Counted from the stretch's first letter, positions 55,233 through 64,000 are shown. The stretch: DNA of 64,000 bases from Mesotoga sp. BH458_6_3_2_1 (GCF_003664995.1 NZ_JFHL01000005.1:1-64000), one strand, 5' to 3'. Notes: a model not told the origin generated them from the letters alone. Numbers and translations: made by a program.

Positions 55233-56206
55233 AGATCTTATTCCTGAATAGACTTGACAGATACTGGGAAGGAAAGGTTGAAGAGCTTGCAAGAGCATTT
55301 CCCGAACACTCTTTCATCTCGTACTCCAGCGACAGCGATCCGAAAGCCCATATTTCCGATGCCGAGGTAATAGTAAAGGGAAATCTTTCGCAAGCCGACC
55401 TCGATAAGGCCAGAAATCTCAGAATGGTCGTCGTTCCCTGGACCGGTGTTGATGGTCTTCCACTTGAACGGTTAAGAGAACGTGGCGTCATCGTTTCAAA
55501 CACCCATGAGAATGCCGAGGTCGTTGCCGAAAGGGCCGTAGCTCTAGCCTTAGCTGTTACGGGAAGAGTTGTCGAACTTCATAACGATCTTGCGCAGGGG
55601 GTATGGTTGGGTCGGCCATCCAATAAGGAGGCGACCTGGTATTCCATCATCGGGAAGCGGTGCTCTGTTCTCGGCCTGGGCAAGATCGGGCAGGCGATAG
55701 CAAAACTGATCAGCGGCTTTGAATGCGAAATAACGGGATTCAAAAGAACCTCCGGCGGCGAGTTCCCTTACGTGAAGAGAGTGACAGACGATATTCAAGA
55801 TGCCGTTCGGGCCGGTGATCTCGTCTTCGTTGCTCTTCCGCTGACGAAAAAGACAGCGGGGATCATCGGTTCCGATCTGCTAAGTCAGATGGAGGGCAAA
55901 TATCTGGTAAATGTGAGCAGGGGAAGAGTAATCGAGGAGAAGGCACTGTACGATGCTCTGAAAAGCGGAACTCTCGCCGGCGCGGCAATAGATGTCTGGT
56001 ACGAGTATCCCTCGAGTGATCGGCCCGCAACACTTCCATCGAGATATCCAATTCATAGGTTTTCCAATGTAGTCATGTCTCCGCACGTCGGAAGCTGGTC
56101 GGTAGAAAGTATGCAGTCCATGGTGAATGGCGCCTTGAAAAACATTGAGAGTTTTCTTCTTAAGGGAAGGCCGGAGGAAGAGATCGATCTTGACGAACTG
56201 TACTAG
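55229..56206 (+). CDS. D-2-hydroxyacid dehydrogenase family protein
   Basis: A 325-residue NAD(P)-dependent dehydrogenase. The nucleotide-binding motif is VLGLGKIGQAIAKL; the catalytic Arg is in VSRGRVIEE and the catalytic His in MSPHVGSWS; an acidic residue follows the DVWYEYP segment in between. GTG 55229 overlaps the preceding stop and follows GGGAGG. It probably reduces a 2-keto acid or oxidises a D-2-hydroxy acid; specificity (glyoxylate, hydroxypyruvate, phosphoglycerate) cannot be told. Coupled to the acetyltransferase upstream. Confidence 0.88.
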   Translation: MKILFLNRLDRYWEGKVEELARAFPEHSFISYSSDSDPKAHISDAEVIVKGNLSQADLDKARNLRMVVVPWTGVDGLPLERLRERGVIVSNTHENAEVVAERAVALALAVTGRVVELHNDLAQGVWLGRPSNKEATWYSIIGKRCSVLGLGKIGQAIAKLISGFECEITGFKRTSGGEFPYVKRVTDDIQDAVRAGDLVFVALPLTKKTAGIIGSDLLSQMEGKYLVNVSRGRVIEEKALYDALKSGTLAGAAIDVWYEYPSSDRPATLPSRYPIHRFSNVVMSPHVGSWSVESMQSMVNGALKNIESFLLKGRPEEEIDLDELY

Positions 56207-56316
56207 CCGGCTGTAGAGGGGAAGTCGCTATCTCTTCGCCAGTGCATGTTTCGGTTGAAGAGATGTCCTGTGTTAAAATCTGGTCGAGAAAGCTTTTCGA
56301 TGAGGGGTGTCCATAA

Positions 56317-58695
56317 ATGCCTTTGATAAGAGGTGCCGGCTCTAGACTTTCCAGAAGACTGACTGGCTTTGCTGCCGGTCTGTTGGGCTTTGCTGTCGTC
56401 GTTATTTCCGTCGTTCTAATCCTTCTTCTGGGGGTTCTGCTTTCATTTGCCGAGATAGCCAGGGGAAGAAGGGAATTTTCGGACAGGCTTTTGAGACAGG
56501 GTAGATTTGTCCAGAGCGGTCTCAATTTGGACGAACTCTCGAGGCTTTCAGGGAGTATAGATGATCTAGACAAGCCCGAATACTGGAGACTGAAGAGCCA
56601 ACTGGAGCAGGAATGTGCGCTATTTCCGGAATACCGCTTCATCTACCTGATGGGACAGAAGGAAAATGGAGAGTTGTTCTTCTTCATTGATTCCGAGCCG
56701 CACGGTTCAGATGACGAATCTCTTCCAGGGGACATTTACGCCGATGCAACCGAGTACGATCTCGAGGTCTTTCGGGAGAAGAAGGCGAAAGTGCTGCCAG
56801 TAATTACTGACAGCTGGGGAACATGGGTATCGGTGATGGTTCCCGTTATTGATGAGAATTCGGGAAGACTGCTTGCCGTGCTCGGAATAGACGTTGAGGC
56901 CAATGACTTCTGGAAAACCGTTCTATCGTATGCGATCAAACCGGCCGTCTTCTCTCTGGTTCTGGTGCTGATGGCGATACTTTCGGGATTCTTCATCATC
57001 CGTAGAGGCAAGCTGTCACAAGAGAAGAAGGGAAAGAGAGTTCAAAGGTACCTTGAGGCGATCGTCTTTGCCGCATTTGGATTCGCTGCCACCGTCATGG
57101 TCTCATCTCTAGTTCGTGACAGGCAAGAGGCGGCGCGGAACGATGCCTTCGCCGATCTGGCCGCAACTCATGTAACTTCGCTTTCAAGGGCGATGAAGAA
57201 TACTAGAGACTTTCAGGTCGAGGCTCTTGCCAGGTTCTTTGAGTCAAGCAGTTTTGTCGGCAGGCAGGAGTTCCGGAACTACGTAGGTTCGCTCTCGAAA
57301 AACAACGAACTGATTTCCTGGTTCTGGATTGAGAGTGTTTCATCGAGCGGGATAGAGTCGTTCGAAGAAGGCATCAGAAGGGAAGGCTTTCCGGACTTCT
57401 TCGTCTGGGAAGCGGGTAATTCTGGCGCAAAGGAAAGAGTTCCTTATCGCGAGTCATATTACCCGATACAGTACATTGAGCCTCTAGAGAGCAACAGAAA
57501 TCTGCTTGGACTGGACCTGGGATCTCTCGGGTCGGCCCACGAAGTTATTGAAGAGGCAGCTGGTTCAAAGCTGATGTGGGCAAGCGACCCTGTCGTGATT
57601 CCGACGGACGAAGAGAAAGACCTCCACTTCTTTGTCTTCAAACCGATTCTGGCGGAGAGCGCGCAAGGTCATGCAGGGTTCGTAGGGGCTATCTTTCATT
57701 CGCACGCATTTCACAGTGCCGTTCCGATTCTCCCCAGTGACGGAGATCCAACCGTTATACTTGGGCTTTACCAGATTGGCTCGGGCGGGAACCCGGTACT
57801 TCTGTTTTCTTCGGCGCAGGAATCGGATTCTCATGTTTATGAGTCAGCGGAGACTTCCATATGGCACTATCCGGAAAATCGGCATATCATTGCCGTCCCG
57901 GTAATGTTGTTCGGGCGGCTCTTTGTGATTCTCGCCCATCCGGGGCCGGACTTTGGCATCGTTTATCCCATAAACAACTGGATCTTCATTCTCGCGATCG
58001 GACTGACCGTAACTCTGTCGCTTGCGATTCTGATTGGGTCACTGGGTAACCGAAGCTTCCATCTTGAAAGAGAAGTCGGAAAACGTACCGAAGAGCTAAG
58101 AGAGAGTCTGGAGATTGTTTCAAAGACGATGGAGGCATCGGTGAATGTACTCGCTTCGGCCGTAGATCTCAGGGATCCTTATACCTCCGGTCATCAAAGG
58201 AGAGTGGCAGAGCTTTCAGTTGCAATAGGAAGAAAGCTGGGATTCGAAGAGAACAGTCTTACGGGACTTAGACTTTCGGCGATGATTCATGATGTGGGAA
58301 AGATACAGGTGCCCGCGGAGATACTCAATACACCAAGAAGGCTGACCAATCTTGAGTTCGATTTGATCAAGCTCCACCCGACTGCGGGGCGAGAGCTTTT
58401 CAAAGATATCGAATTTCCCTGGCCAGTGGCCGACGCAATCTATCAGCATCACGAGAGACTTGACGGAAGCGGATACCCGGAAGGCATCTCCGGAGATCAA
58501 ATAATACTGGAGGCCAGAATAATCGCAGTTGCCGATGTGGTTGAAGCGATCTCCTCCCACAGACCTTACAGACCTTCGTTTGGTCTTCAGTCGGCCCTCG
58601 ATGAAATTCGAAGCGGTAAAGGGAAGCTCTTTGATCCCGAAGTTGTGGATGCATGTCTGGAGGTATTCGATGAGGGCTTCTCCTTCTCAGATTGA
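56317..58695 (+). CDS. Membrane HD-GYP phosphodiesterase with Cache-like and CHASE sensor domains
   Basis: A 792-residue signalling protein. Residues about 16-45 form the first membrane segment; about 50-205 a Cache/PAS-like extracytoplasmic sensor (VLPVITDSWGTWVSVMVPVI, LAVLGIDVEAN); two more segments follow near 208-275; about 275-540 is a CHASE-type sensor (FESSSFVGRQEFRNYV, YYPIQYIEPLESNRNLLGLD); a fourth segment is near 550-575. The HD-GYP domain has MIHDVGKIQVP, QHHERLDGSGYPEG and ADVVEAISSHRPYRP, so metal ligands are intact. It should hydrolyse c-di-GMP or a related dinucleotide in the cytoplasm. Two extracellular sensors in one protein is unusual. ATG 56317 follows GAGGGGTG. Confidence 0.9.
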   Translation: MPLIRGAGSRLSRRLTGFAAGLLGFAVVVISVVLILLLGVLLSFAEIARGRREFSDRLLRQGRFVQSGLNLDELSRLSGSIDDLDKPEYWRLKSQLEQECALFPEYRFIYLMGQKENGELFFFIDSEPHGSDDESLPGDIYADATEYDLEVFREKKAKVLPVITDSWGTWVSVMVPVIDENSGRLLAVLGIDVEANDFWKTVLSYAIKPAVFSLVLVLMAILSGFFIIRRGKLSQEKKGKRVQRYLEAIVFAAFGFAATVMVSSLVRDRQEAARNDAFADLAATHVTSLSRAMKNTRDFQVEALARFFESSSFVGRQEFRNYVGSLSKNNELISWFWIESVSSSGIESFEEGIRREGFPDFFVWEAGNSGAKERVPYRESYYPIQYIEPLESNRNLLGLDLGSLGSAHEVIEEAAGSKLMWASDPVVIPTDEEKDLHFFVFKPILAESAQGHAGFVGAIFHSHAFHSAVPILPSDGDPTVILGLYQIGSGGNPVLLFSSAQESDSHVYESAETSIWHYPENRHIIAVPVMLFGRLFVILAHPGPDFGIVYPINNWIFILAIGLTVTLSLAILIGSLGNRSFHLEREVGKRTEELRESLEIVSKTMEASVNVLASAVDLRDPYTSGHQRRVAELSVAIGRKLGFEENSLTGLRLSAMIHDVGKIQVPAEILNTPRRLTNLEFDLIKLHPTAGRELFKDIEFPWPVADAIYQHHERLDGSGYPEGISGDQIILEARIIAVADVVEAISSHRPYRPSFGLQSALDEIRSGKGKLFDPEVVDACLEVFDEGFSFSD

Positions 58696-58815
58696 TTCTT
58701 AACAAGAGCGGCGTTTTCGGTATCGTATCCCGTTATGTTAATATATGAGGGCTTGATGTTGTCTGCAGAGGATTCAACTGGAAAAGGAATCGCGGATTTC
58801 TTGTGGGAGATGTTG

Positions 58816-59700
58816 ATGATCAATTTTGCTATGGTTTTGAGGCTCATAAGAATACGTCACTGGCTGAAGAATCTCTTTGTCTTCGCTCCGCTGATTTTTT
58901 CGTCTAACCTTACTGACTTAACCTCTCTTCTGAGAGCTTTTCTGATCTTCATAGCCTTCTGTCTCATTTCGAGCAGTGTCTATGTTTTTAACGACATTAG
59001 AGACCGCGAGAGCGATAGTCATCACTCAAGAAAGAAGAATCGACCTGTGGCTTCCGGTGAGATCAAGTTGAGAGATGCCTGGATACTCGCTGGCGTTCTG
59101 GCGACACTTGCCGTCCTGGTCGCTCTCTTCCTTCCATATCTGGCACTGGTTTTTCTGTTGCTGTATGTTGTCGAGAATCTCTTCTACACATTGAAAGGCA
59201 AGGACGTGGTCTTGATAGACGCCTTCTGCATTTCTGCCGGTTTTGTGATAAGAGTAATGGCCGGGGCGTATGCGATTGAGACAAGCCCGACGGGCTGGAT
59301 AGTCGTTACGACGTTTTTCCTCTCTCTCTTCCTGGGTTTCGGAAAGAGGAGAAATGAACTGCTTACCCTGAAGGAAGAGAGCAACAACCATCGGAAAGTA
59401 CTGACATTGTATGATGATAAGTATCTTGACTATCTCATGATCGCAACCGCATCTATCTCGATAATCTCATACACGCTTTACTGTCTCGATCCGCAGGTGA
59501 TAGAGAAATTCAGCACTGATAAGCTGGTTTACACTGTGCCCTTTGTAACTTATGGAGTCTTCAGGTATCTTCTTCTCCTTTTCAGAAACGGCGAAGGCGA
59601 TCCAACAGAAGTTGTGACCAGAGACAGAGGAATAGCGCTAACCGTCTTATTGTGGATTGTGTCTGTGATGCTTTTGATTTACTTTCCAATCTGGATGTGA
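58816..59700 (+). CDS. UbiA-family prenyltransferase, decaprenyl-phosphate phosphoribosyltransferase-like
   Basis: A 294-residue polytopic protein of the UbiA superfamily. The N-terminal RIRHWLKNLFVFAPLIFS, the metal-binding motif VYVFNDIRDRESDSHHSRKKNRPVASG (in part) and VLIDAFCISAGFVIRVMAGA follow the pattern of decaprenyl-phosphate 5-phosphoribosyltransferase (DPPR synthase, mycobacterial Rv3806c) rather than quinone or heme prenyltransferases. ATG 58816 follows TGGGAG. It should join PRPP to a polyprenyl phosphate at the inner membrane. An SMR protein starts 13 bp later, so it heads a membrane operon. Confidence 0.88.
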   Translation: MINFAMVLRLIRIRHWLKNLFVFAPLIFSSNLTDLTSLLRAFLIFIAFCLISSSVYVFNDIRDRESDSHHSRKKNRPVASGEIKLRDAWILAGVLATLAVLVALFLPYLALVFLLLYVVENLFYTLKGKDVVLIDAFCISAGFVIRVMAGAYAIETSPTGWIVVTTFFLSLFLGFGKRRNELLTLKEESNNHRKVLTLYDDKYLDYLMIATASISIISYTLYCLDPQVIEKFSTDKLVYTVPFVTYGVFRYLLLLFRNGEGDPTEVVTRDRGIALTVLLWIVSVMLLIYFPIWM

Positions 59701-59713
59701 AGAGGGAACAGTT

Positions 59714-60085
59714 GTGAATATAACCGAAGGTATAGTACTTCTAGTAGCAATAGTATTCAATGCCGGGGCAAACATCCTGCTGAAACACGGAATGCAGAAC
59801 GCGCCTGACATCAACAGTGTCGGACTCAAAGGGATGCTAGTCAATTCAATCACAAACATCAGCGTTTGGCTGGGGCTTCTCTCATTCGGGGTAGCCTTTA
59901 TCTTCTACAGCGTAGTTCTTACGAGGATGAAACTGGGAGTGGCATATCCCATAATGACGAGTGCCGGATTTGCAATAGTGACCGTGGTCGCAGTATTCCT
60001 CTTTGATGAAAGGCTCAGCGTGATGAAGATAGTGGGCATAGCCGTAATCGCCCTCGGCATATGGCTGGTAGCGATGGCCAAATAA
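59714..60085 (+). CDS. SMR/EmrE-like small membrane transporter, possible lipid-sugar flippase
   Basis: A 123-residue protein with four membrane segments and SMR/EamA features: ANILLKHGMQ in the first helix, VVLTRMKLGVAYPIMTSAGFA in the third and FLFDERLSVMKIVGIAVIALG in the fourth. GTG 59714 is 13 bp after the UbiA-like gene. SMR proteins export cations or, as in ArnE/ArnF, flip lipid-linked sugars; the operon context favours flipping of a polyprenyl-phosphoryl sugar. This is inference. The DUF362 gene follows 13 bp later. Confidence 0.82.
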   Translation: MNITEGIVLLVAIVFNAGANILLKHGMQNAPDINSVGLKGMLVNSITNISVWLGLLSFGVAFIFYSVVLTRMKLGVAYPIMTSAGFAIVTVVAVFLFDERLSVMKIVGIAVIALGIWLVAMAK

Positions 60086-60098
60086 TGGAGGCACTAAA

Positions 60099-61181
60099 AT
60101 GAAAAAAACGAAAGTCGCAGTTATAAAGACGAGTCCGGAAAGAGTTCTCGATGACTATATAAGGCTTGCAAAACTTGCCGGAATGAAAGAGGCCATGGAC
60201 GGAAGCGCCACGACAATCTTGAAAGACAACATATCATGGCACCTTCCGATGCCCGGCGCAAACAGCACGCCCTGGCAGCTGGAAGGTGCCGTACTGGCTC
60301 TGAAAGAAGAAGGCTTCGGCGAAATAGTTGCTGTGGAGAACAAAACCGTGGTCACGAGACCAAAGTACGGAGAAAAGCAGAACAAGTATGATATCATCTA
60401 CGAAAAGTACGGTATCACGATCCTTTACAACTTCGAACCGGAAAATATGTCATGGGTAGAATATACGCCCAAGAGCAAACTGAGAATACTTCCGAAGATA
60501 TACCCTGAAGGACTGAGACTGCCCGACTACTTCTTCGGGAAAAATATCGTTCAGCTTCCGACGATGAAGTGCCACATCTATACGACGACCACAGGTGCGA
60601 TGAAAAACGCATTCGGCGGTCTTCTCAATGTGAAGAGGCATTACACTCATTCATGGATACACGAAACTCTGGTTGACTTGCTGAAGATACAGAAGGAGAT
60701 ACACTCGGGTCTGTTCGCTTTCATGGACGGCACGACAGCAGGGAATGGGCCGGGACCGAGGACAGTGATTCCCGTGAAAACAGACTACATACTTGCCAGC
60801 GAAGATCAGGTCGCAATAGATGCCGTCGCAGCGAAAATGATGGGCTTCAATCCGATGGATCTGAAATACATAAGGCTAGCCGATGAAGAGGAGCTCGGAA
60901 ATGGAAGGCCCGAGAACATAGAACTTGTCGGAGATGACATTTCCGGTGTCGACTTGAAATTCCATGTTGGAGACAACTTTGCGAGCAGAGTCGGAGATCT
61001 TCTCTGGTTCAGTCCCTTGAAGGTCTTTCAGAAACTCTTCTTCCACACTCCGCTTGTAAAAATCTTCGTGGCCGCTTCAGACACCTATCATGATAAATAC
61101 TGGTGGAAGAAGCACGGCGTTCAGATTTTCGAGGAGTGGAAGAAAGAGAGCCCCTGGGGCCGTTTGTGGGAGAGCTATTGA
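60099..61181 (+). CDS. DUF362 domain protein
   Basis: A 360-residue DUF362 protein: KVAVIKTSPERVLDDYIRLA at the N-terminus, TILKDNISWHLPMPGANSTP, VQLPTMKCHIYTTTTGAMKN, FGGLLNVKRHYTHSWIHE and AFMDGTTAGNGPGPR. No CxxCxxC ferredoxin clusters are present, unlike many family members. There is no signal peptide. Biochemical role unknown. ATG 60099 is 13 bp after the SMR gene, behind TGGAGGC, so it belongs to the membrane operon and may act on the nucleotide- or lipid-linked sugar intermediate. Confidence 0.85.
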   Translation: MKKTKVAVIKTSPERVLDDYIRLAKLAGMKEAMDGSATTILKDNISWHLPMPGANSTPWQLEGAVLALKEEGFGEIVAVENKTVVTRPKYGEKQNKYDIIYEKYGITILYNFEPENMSWVEYTPKSKLRILPKIYPEGLRLPDYFFGKNIVQLPTMKCHIYTTTTGAMKNAFGGLLNVKRHYTHSWIHETLVDLLKIQKEIHSGLFAFMDGTTAGNGPGPRTVIPVKTDYILASEDQVAIDAVAAKMMGFNPMDLKYIRLADEEELGNGRPENIELVGDDISGVDLKFHVGDNFASRVGDLLWFSPLKVFQKLFFHTPLVKIFVAASDTYHDKYWWKKHGVQIFEEWKKESPWGRLWESY

Positions 61182-61223
61182 TAGAGAATTCACACGGGAA
61201 TGAAAACTTGGGTGGGGGGAATC

Positions 61224-62537
61224 ATGGCCGATCATCACTTGAAATTTGCGCTGAGTGCTAGGACAAGACGCGCCGCAGTGGTCTTTCTGTTTGTCTTTGT
61301 TCTGTCATACGTCTTCACCTCTGTCAGTGTCTGGACGACAGACAGCAGATTCATAACGGTGTCTAGATTCATTAGAGTTTACGGTCACGAGAATTTGATC
61401 AGAGGCACGGGATATGCCCCGGAGCAATATCGCTTCGGTGGATTCTACCTTGTTGAAAACTTCTTCAAGTACATTCCTTTGAAATGGTATGACGTATATA
61501 ATACCACTCTCTCCGATCTGCTCATTAGCGAAGAGACCTGGACAGAAGAGATGCAGAAAACCGTTGACAAATTCTTCCCCCAGGACGACAGGGAAGAGAT
61601 GATTGGTGAAGTTCAGAGGGTTATTGATAATACTTTAGAATCATTCTTCCCGGGCAACGCCCTTGTTCAGAATCTGCTGCGGGGTATGATTGACGGTCTG
61701 CAATGGCAGGGCTACTTGACGAATATCGAAGAGACCCTGCTTACTCTTGGAGAGATGATACCGGAAAATATCAGGAATCATCTGCTCGAGGACAGCGAAG
61801 AGACAAGACTCGTGAACGGATACTTCACATCGAGATTCTTCCTCTTCATGATTCTTCTGACGATTATCTACTTTCTGTGCAGAGAGTTCCTGAACACTGT
61901 GCAGTCGCTGTTTGGAGTTGTTCTCTTCGCCGCTCTAGTTCCATTCGCCCTTCAAGATTTCCTGCAGGCCGAGACAGTCCTTTCATTAGTGCTGTTTTCT
62001 TCAATGCTCTTGCTAACGAAGAGGGACGGAAGCAGACTTGTTTTATTGCTCGTGACGATTCTCTGCTGCACGGCAAGAACGGATCACGCTCTGTTTGGCG
62101 CGTTGATTTACGGTCTGATGCACGGAATCGAATCACTTAGGAGAAGGCAATGGTTTGGGGCGCTATTCTCTGCGCTGCTCTTGGTAATTCCTGTGGCCGC
62201 GACGGCTTTAATCAGTGTTTTTCTCTTTCCCGAAGCCGAGTACTATGTCGATCTCATTCAGTTAGAGTTCAATATTACTCATATATGGAGCTGGATCTTC
62301 CCCTCGATTCTTCTTCTGTTGCCGATTGTCTTTTTCTCCCAAATCAAGCATGTCGAATTCTACAGAAAGACTTGGCCGTGGATTCCTTTCTTCGTAGCGG
62401 CAAACTTTATCGTTGGAAAGACGGCCGAAGTGAGATTGTTCCTTCCCCTAGTCATTTACTCCATTCCTCTTGTCATAAGAGGCATGAACAGGTCTCTTGA
62501 AGGAGAGGAGGCTTTGACGGACAGTGGGGAGGTTTGA
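61224..62537 (+). CDS. Polytopic membrane protein, GT-C glycosyltransferase-like (paralogue 1)
   Basis: A 437-residue membrane protein with about ten hydrophobic segments. ATG 61224 follows a GGGGGGA ribosome site. After the first segment an extracytoplasmic loop has SVWTTDSRFITVSRFIRVYG and YAPEQYRFGGFYLVENFFKY, then a polar helical region of about 130 residues. Later blocks are CTARTDHALFGALIYGL and KTAEVRLFLPLVIYSI. An Asp in the first outside loop and a late R/E-x-R-x-F-x-P motif are hallmarks of GT-C polyprenyl-sugar transferases, but I recognise no named family. It lies 42 bp after the DUF362 gene and is paralogous to the gene at 62692. Confidence 0.75.
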   Translation: MADHHLKFALSARTRRAAVVFLFVFVLSYVFTSVSVWTTDSRFITVSRFIRVYGHENLIRGTGYAPEQYRFGGFYLVENFFKYIPLKWYDVYNTTLSDLLISEETWTEEMQKTVDKFFPQDDREEMIGEVQRVIDNTLESFFPGNALVQNLLRGMIDGLQWQGYLTNIEETLLTLGEMIPENIRNHLLEDSEETRLVNGYFTSRFFLFMILLTIIYFLCREFLNTVQSLFGVVLFAALVPFALQDFLQAETVLSLVLFSSMLLLTKRDGSRLVLLLVTILCCTARTDHALFGALIYGLMHGIESLRRRQWFGALFSALLLVIPVAATALISVFLFPEAEYYVDLIQLEFNITHIWSWIFPSILLLLPIVFFSQIKHVEFYRKTWPWIPFFVAANFIVGKTAEVRLFLPLVIYSIPLVIRGMNRSLEGEEALTDSGEV

Positions 62538-62691
62538 GGAACGAGTCGGTTTTCGGCCTAATATGTTTCACAAGCTTTGCAGCAGGCAACGAAGATGAAA
62601 GATCAAGACTCTATGATTTGAGAGATCCAATGGTATTATCTCTACAATCAGTAGCGAATGGCAGTCATCTGAAGAAATCCGGAGGTGAACC

Positions 62692-63981
62692 GTGGAAGAA
62701 AAGTACAGTATTGGGCGAGGGGTTCTTCTCCTAATCATTTTTGCTTTGCTTTCCTACATATTCACATCGATGACTGTGTGGACAACTGATGGAAAGTATC
62801 TCTTCGTATCAAGATATCTAAGAATCAATCAGCATAATCGTGTAATATCCGGAGAGAACTTCGCGCCCGATCAATACAGATTTGGCAGTTACTACCTTGT
62901 GGAGAATCTTTTCAAATTCCTTCCCATCGAGTGGCTCGATGAAAACAGCGAAGAGCTTTCGAGGATGTTGTTGTCAAGGGACTACTGGACAGAAGAGAAG
63001 AAGGGCATGATAGACTCATACTTCCCGGTGGCCGAAAGAGAGAAACTTGTTTCGGACGGTGAGAAGGTTATCGAAGAGCTTGTCGATTCCGTAACCGGCA
63101 AGAACATTCTTCTGAACAACGCGCTCAAGGCGTTTGCGAGCAGTCTAAACTGGCAGGTGTACTTGACGGACCCTGCAACGACCGCTCTCCTTATAGGCGA
63201 AAGGTTGCCCGAAGACATCAAAAGGGCCGTGGAACTATCGAGTGATGAGAACCGGATTCTGAACGGCCATATCACGGCAAGATTCTTCTTCAACATTCTG
63301 ACGCTCATACTCCTGTACGGCTTTTGCAGAGTCTTCTCGTCGCCTTCCGAATCACTGCTGTCGACCGTGGCCTTTCAGGCCATAATGCCCCTTACGACCA
63401 TGTATTTCGGTTGGGAGACTTTTCATGGTGCGGCTCTTTTTATCGGTGGGCTGCTGTTGATAGCCAAAAGGGGCAGATTCTATCTCCTTTGCCTGTTGAT
63501 GGCACTTGGATCGCTTTTCAGACCGGACCATATGATATTTCTCTCTCTCATCTATCTACTGTTCAATTTGGAGAGCGGCCTGTCCTGGCAGAAAAGAGCG
63601 TTCATTCTGTCAAAGAGTCTAATTGCCGGCGCAATACCAGCGGTGCTGACTTTCGTCGTCAGTCGTTTTATATTCCCGGATGCGGAGTACTCGGTGGACT
63701 TGATTCAGTTAAGATACAATATGACCTATATCTGGTCATGGATTTACCCGATGATCTTTGCTTCGATTCCGCTGCTGTTTCTTAGAGAAGTGAAGCGCTG
63801 TGGCTTTTTCAGGAAGACATGGTTCTGGGTCATTCCGTTCATTGCCATGAATTTTCTCATCGCAAGGACTGCTGAAGTCAGATTGTTCACCCCGGTCATC
63901 GCTTTCTTGGCGCCGCTCATAGGGATCGGGCTGCAAAGGTTTTTTCCCGGCAGATCCATGGAGAACACGGCGATTGAATAA
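62692..63981 (+). CDS. Polytopic membrane protein, GT-C glycosyltransferase-like (paralogue 2)
   Basis: A 429-residue paralogue of the preceding protein. GTG 62692 follows GGAGGTGAACC. Shared blocks are TVWTTDGKYLFVSRYLRI, FAPDQYRFGSYYLVENLFKF, LNGHITARFF, SLFRPDHMIFLSLIYLL and RTAEVRLFTPVIAFLAP. Similar topology: one N-terminal segment, a large polar outside region, then a series of helices. A 154-bp spacer separates it from paralogue 1 and holds no gene. Two related transferases could add successive sugars or use different acceptors. Complete within the window, 19 bp before its end. Confidence 0.75.
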   Translation: MEEKYSIGRGVLLLIIFALLSYIFTSMTVWTTDGKYLFVSRYLRINQHNRVISGENFAPDQYRFGSYYLVENLFKFLPIEWLDENSEELSRMLLSRDYWTEEKKGMIDSYFPVAEREKLVSDGEKVIEELVDSVTGKNILLNNALKAFASSLNWQVYLTDPATTALLIGERLPEDIKRAVELSSDENRILNGHITARFFFNILTLILLYGFCRVFSSPSESLLSTVAFQAIMPLTTMYFGWETFHGAALFIGGLLLIAKRGRFYLLCLLMALGSLFRPDHMIFLSLIYLLFNLESGLSWQKRAFILSKSLIAGAIPAVLTFVVSRFIFPDAEYSVDLIQLRYNMTYIWSWIYPMIFASIPLLFLREVKRCGFFRKTWFWVIPFIAMNFLIARTAEVRLFTPVIAFLAPLIGIGLQRFFPGRSMENTAIE

Positions 63982-64000
63982 TCTAGGGACTCCCTGTCGA

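Noticed and set aside
62534-62734. 66-codon frame between the two GT-C-like genes
   Set aside because: It overlaps both neighbours, lacks a good start site and shows no recognisable pattern.
1-64000. CRISPR arrays, insertion sequences, prophage genes or a replication origin
   Set aside because: No regularly spaced repeats, transposase, phage structural genes or DnaA-box clusters were seen; the only mobile signal is the intron-like end.

Overview
The window looks like chromosomal DNA of a mesophilic or moderately thermophilic Thermotogota bacterium, most likely of the Kosmotogaceae (Mesotoga-like). This is inferred from gene content: several LVIVD-repeat propeller proteins, a heterodimeric ABC exporter of the Thermotoga TM287/TM288 type, glycyl-tRNA synthetase split into alpha and beta subunits, a RemA/DUF370 gene, and a FolD that departs from the usual active site. 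Shine-Dalgarno sequences are strong (GGAGG) and GTG and TTG starts are common. No species can be proved from sequence reading alone.

Layout. 1-1057: 5' end of a probable group II intron on the minus strand, then about 780 bp of gene-free DNA with short repeats. 1058-7385: five LVIVD beta-propeller genes, three on + (one broken by two in-frame TAA codons) facing two on -, with two small secreted Cys-containing paralogues between them. 7543-12688 (-): two tandem extracellular solute-binding protein genes, the stub of a third copy, and a MocR-type regulator. 13400: secreted N-acetylmuramoyl-L-alanine amidase. 14296-31839 (-): a 17.5-kb run of housekeeping genes, in transcription order remA-like, clpP, mutS, M24 peptidase, efp, Asp23-like, nusB, fhs, folD, dxs, Asp23-like, fakA-like, glyQ, glyS, era, MFS. 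31906-38123 (+): obg-nadD-dus, tdh-kbl (threonine to glycine) and a CaCA-type exchanger. 38113-44293: an acetyltransferase, a secreted glutamine-amidotransferase-like protein, tRNA-Leu(CAG), then histidine ammonia-lyase behind a complete polar amino acid ABC importer. 44583-48355 (+): mnmA, tRNA-Pro(CGG) and a large secreted VWA protein. 48352-54402: an acetyltransferase, a MarR-controlled heterodimeric ABC exporter and a divergent MFS gene. 54795-63981 (+): acetyltransferase, D-2-hydroxyacid dehydrogenase, dual-sensor HD-GYP protein, then a compact membrane cluster.

The membrane cluster is the best candidate for an undescribed system. It encodes a UbiA-family enzyme resembling decaprenyl-phosphate phosphoribosyltransferase, an SMR-type small membrane protein, a DUF362 protein and two paralogous GT-C-like polytopic proteins. 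I infer a polyprenyl-phosphate-linked sugar (possibly pentose) made inside, flipped, and transferred outside. Other points of note are the double-TAA LVIVD gene, recent tandem duplication with gene conversion in the solute-binding genes, the FolD substitutions, an EF-P with Arg at its tip, and well-formed operator and promoter architecture at marR and both tRNA genes.
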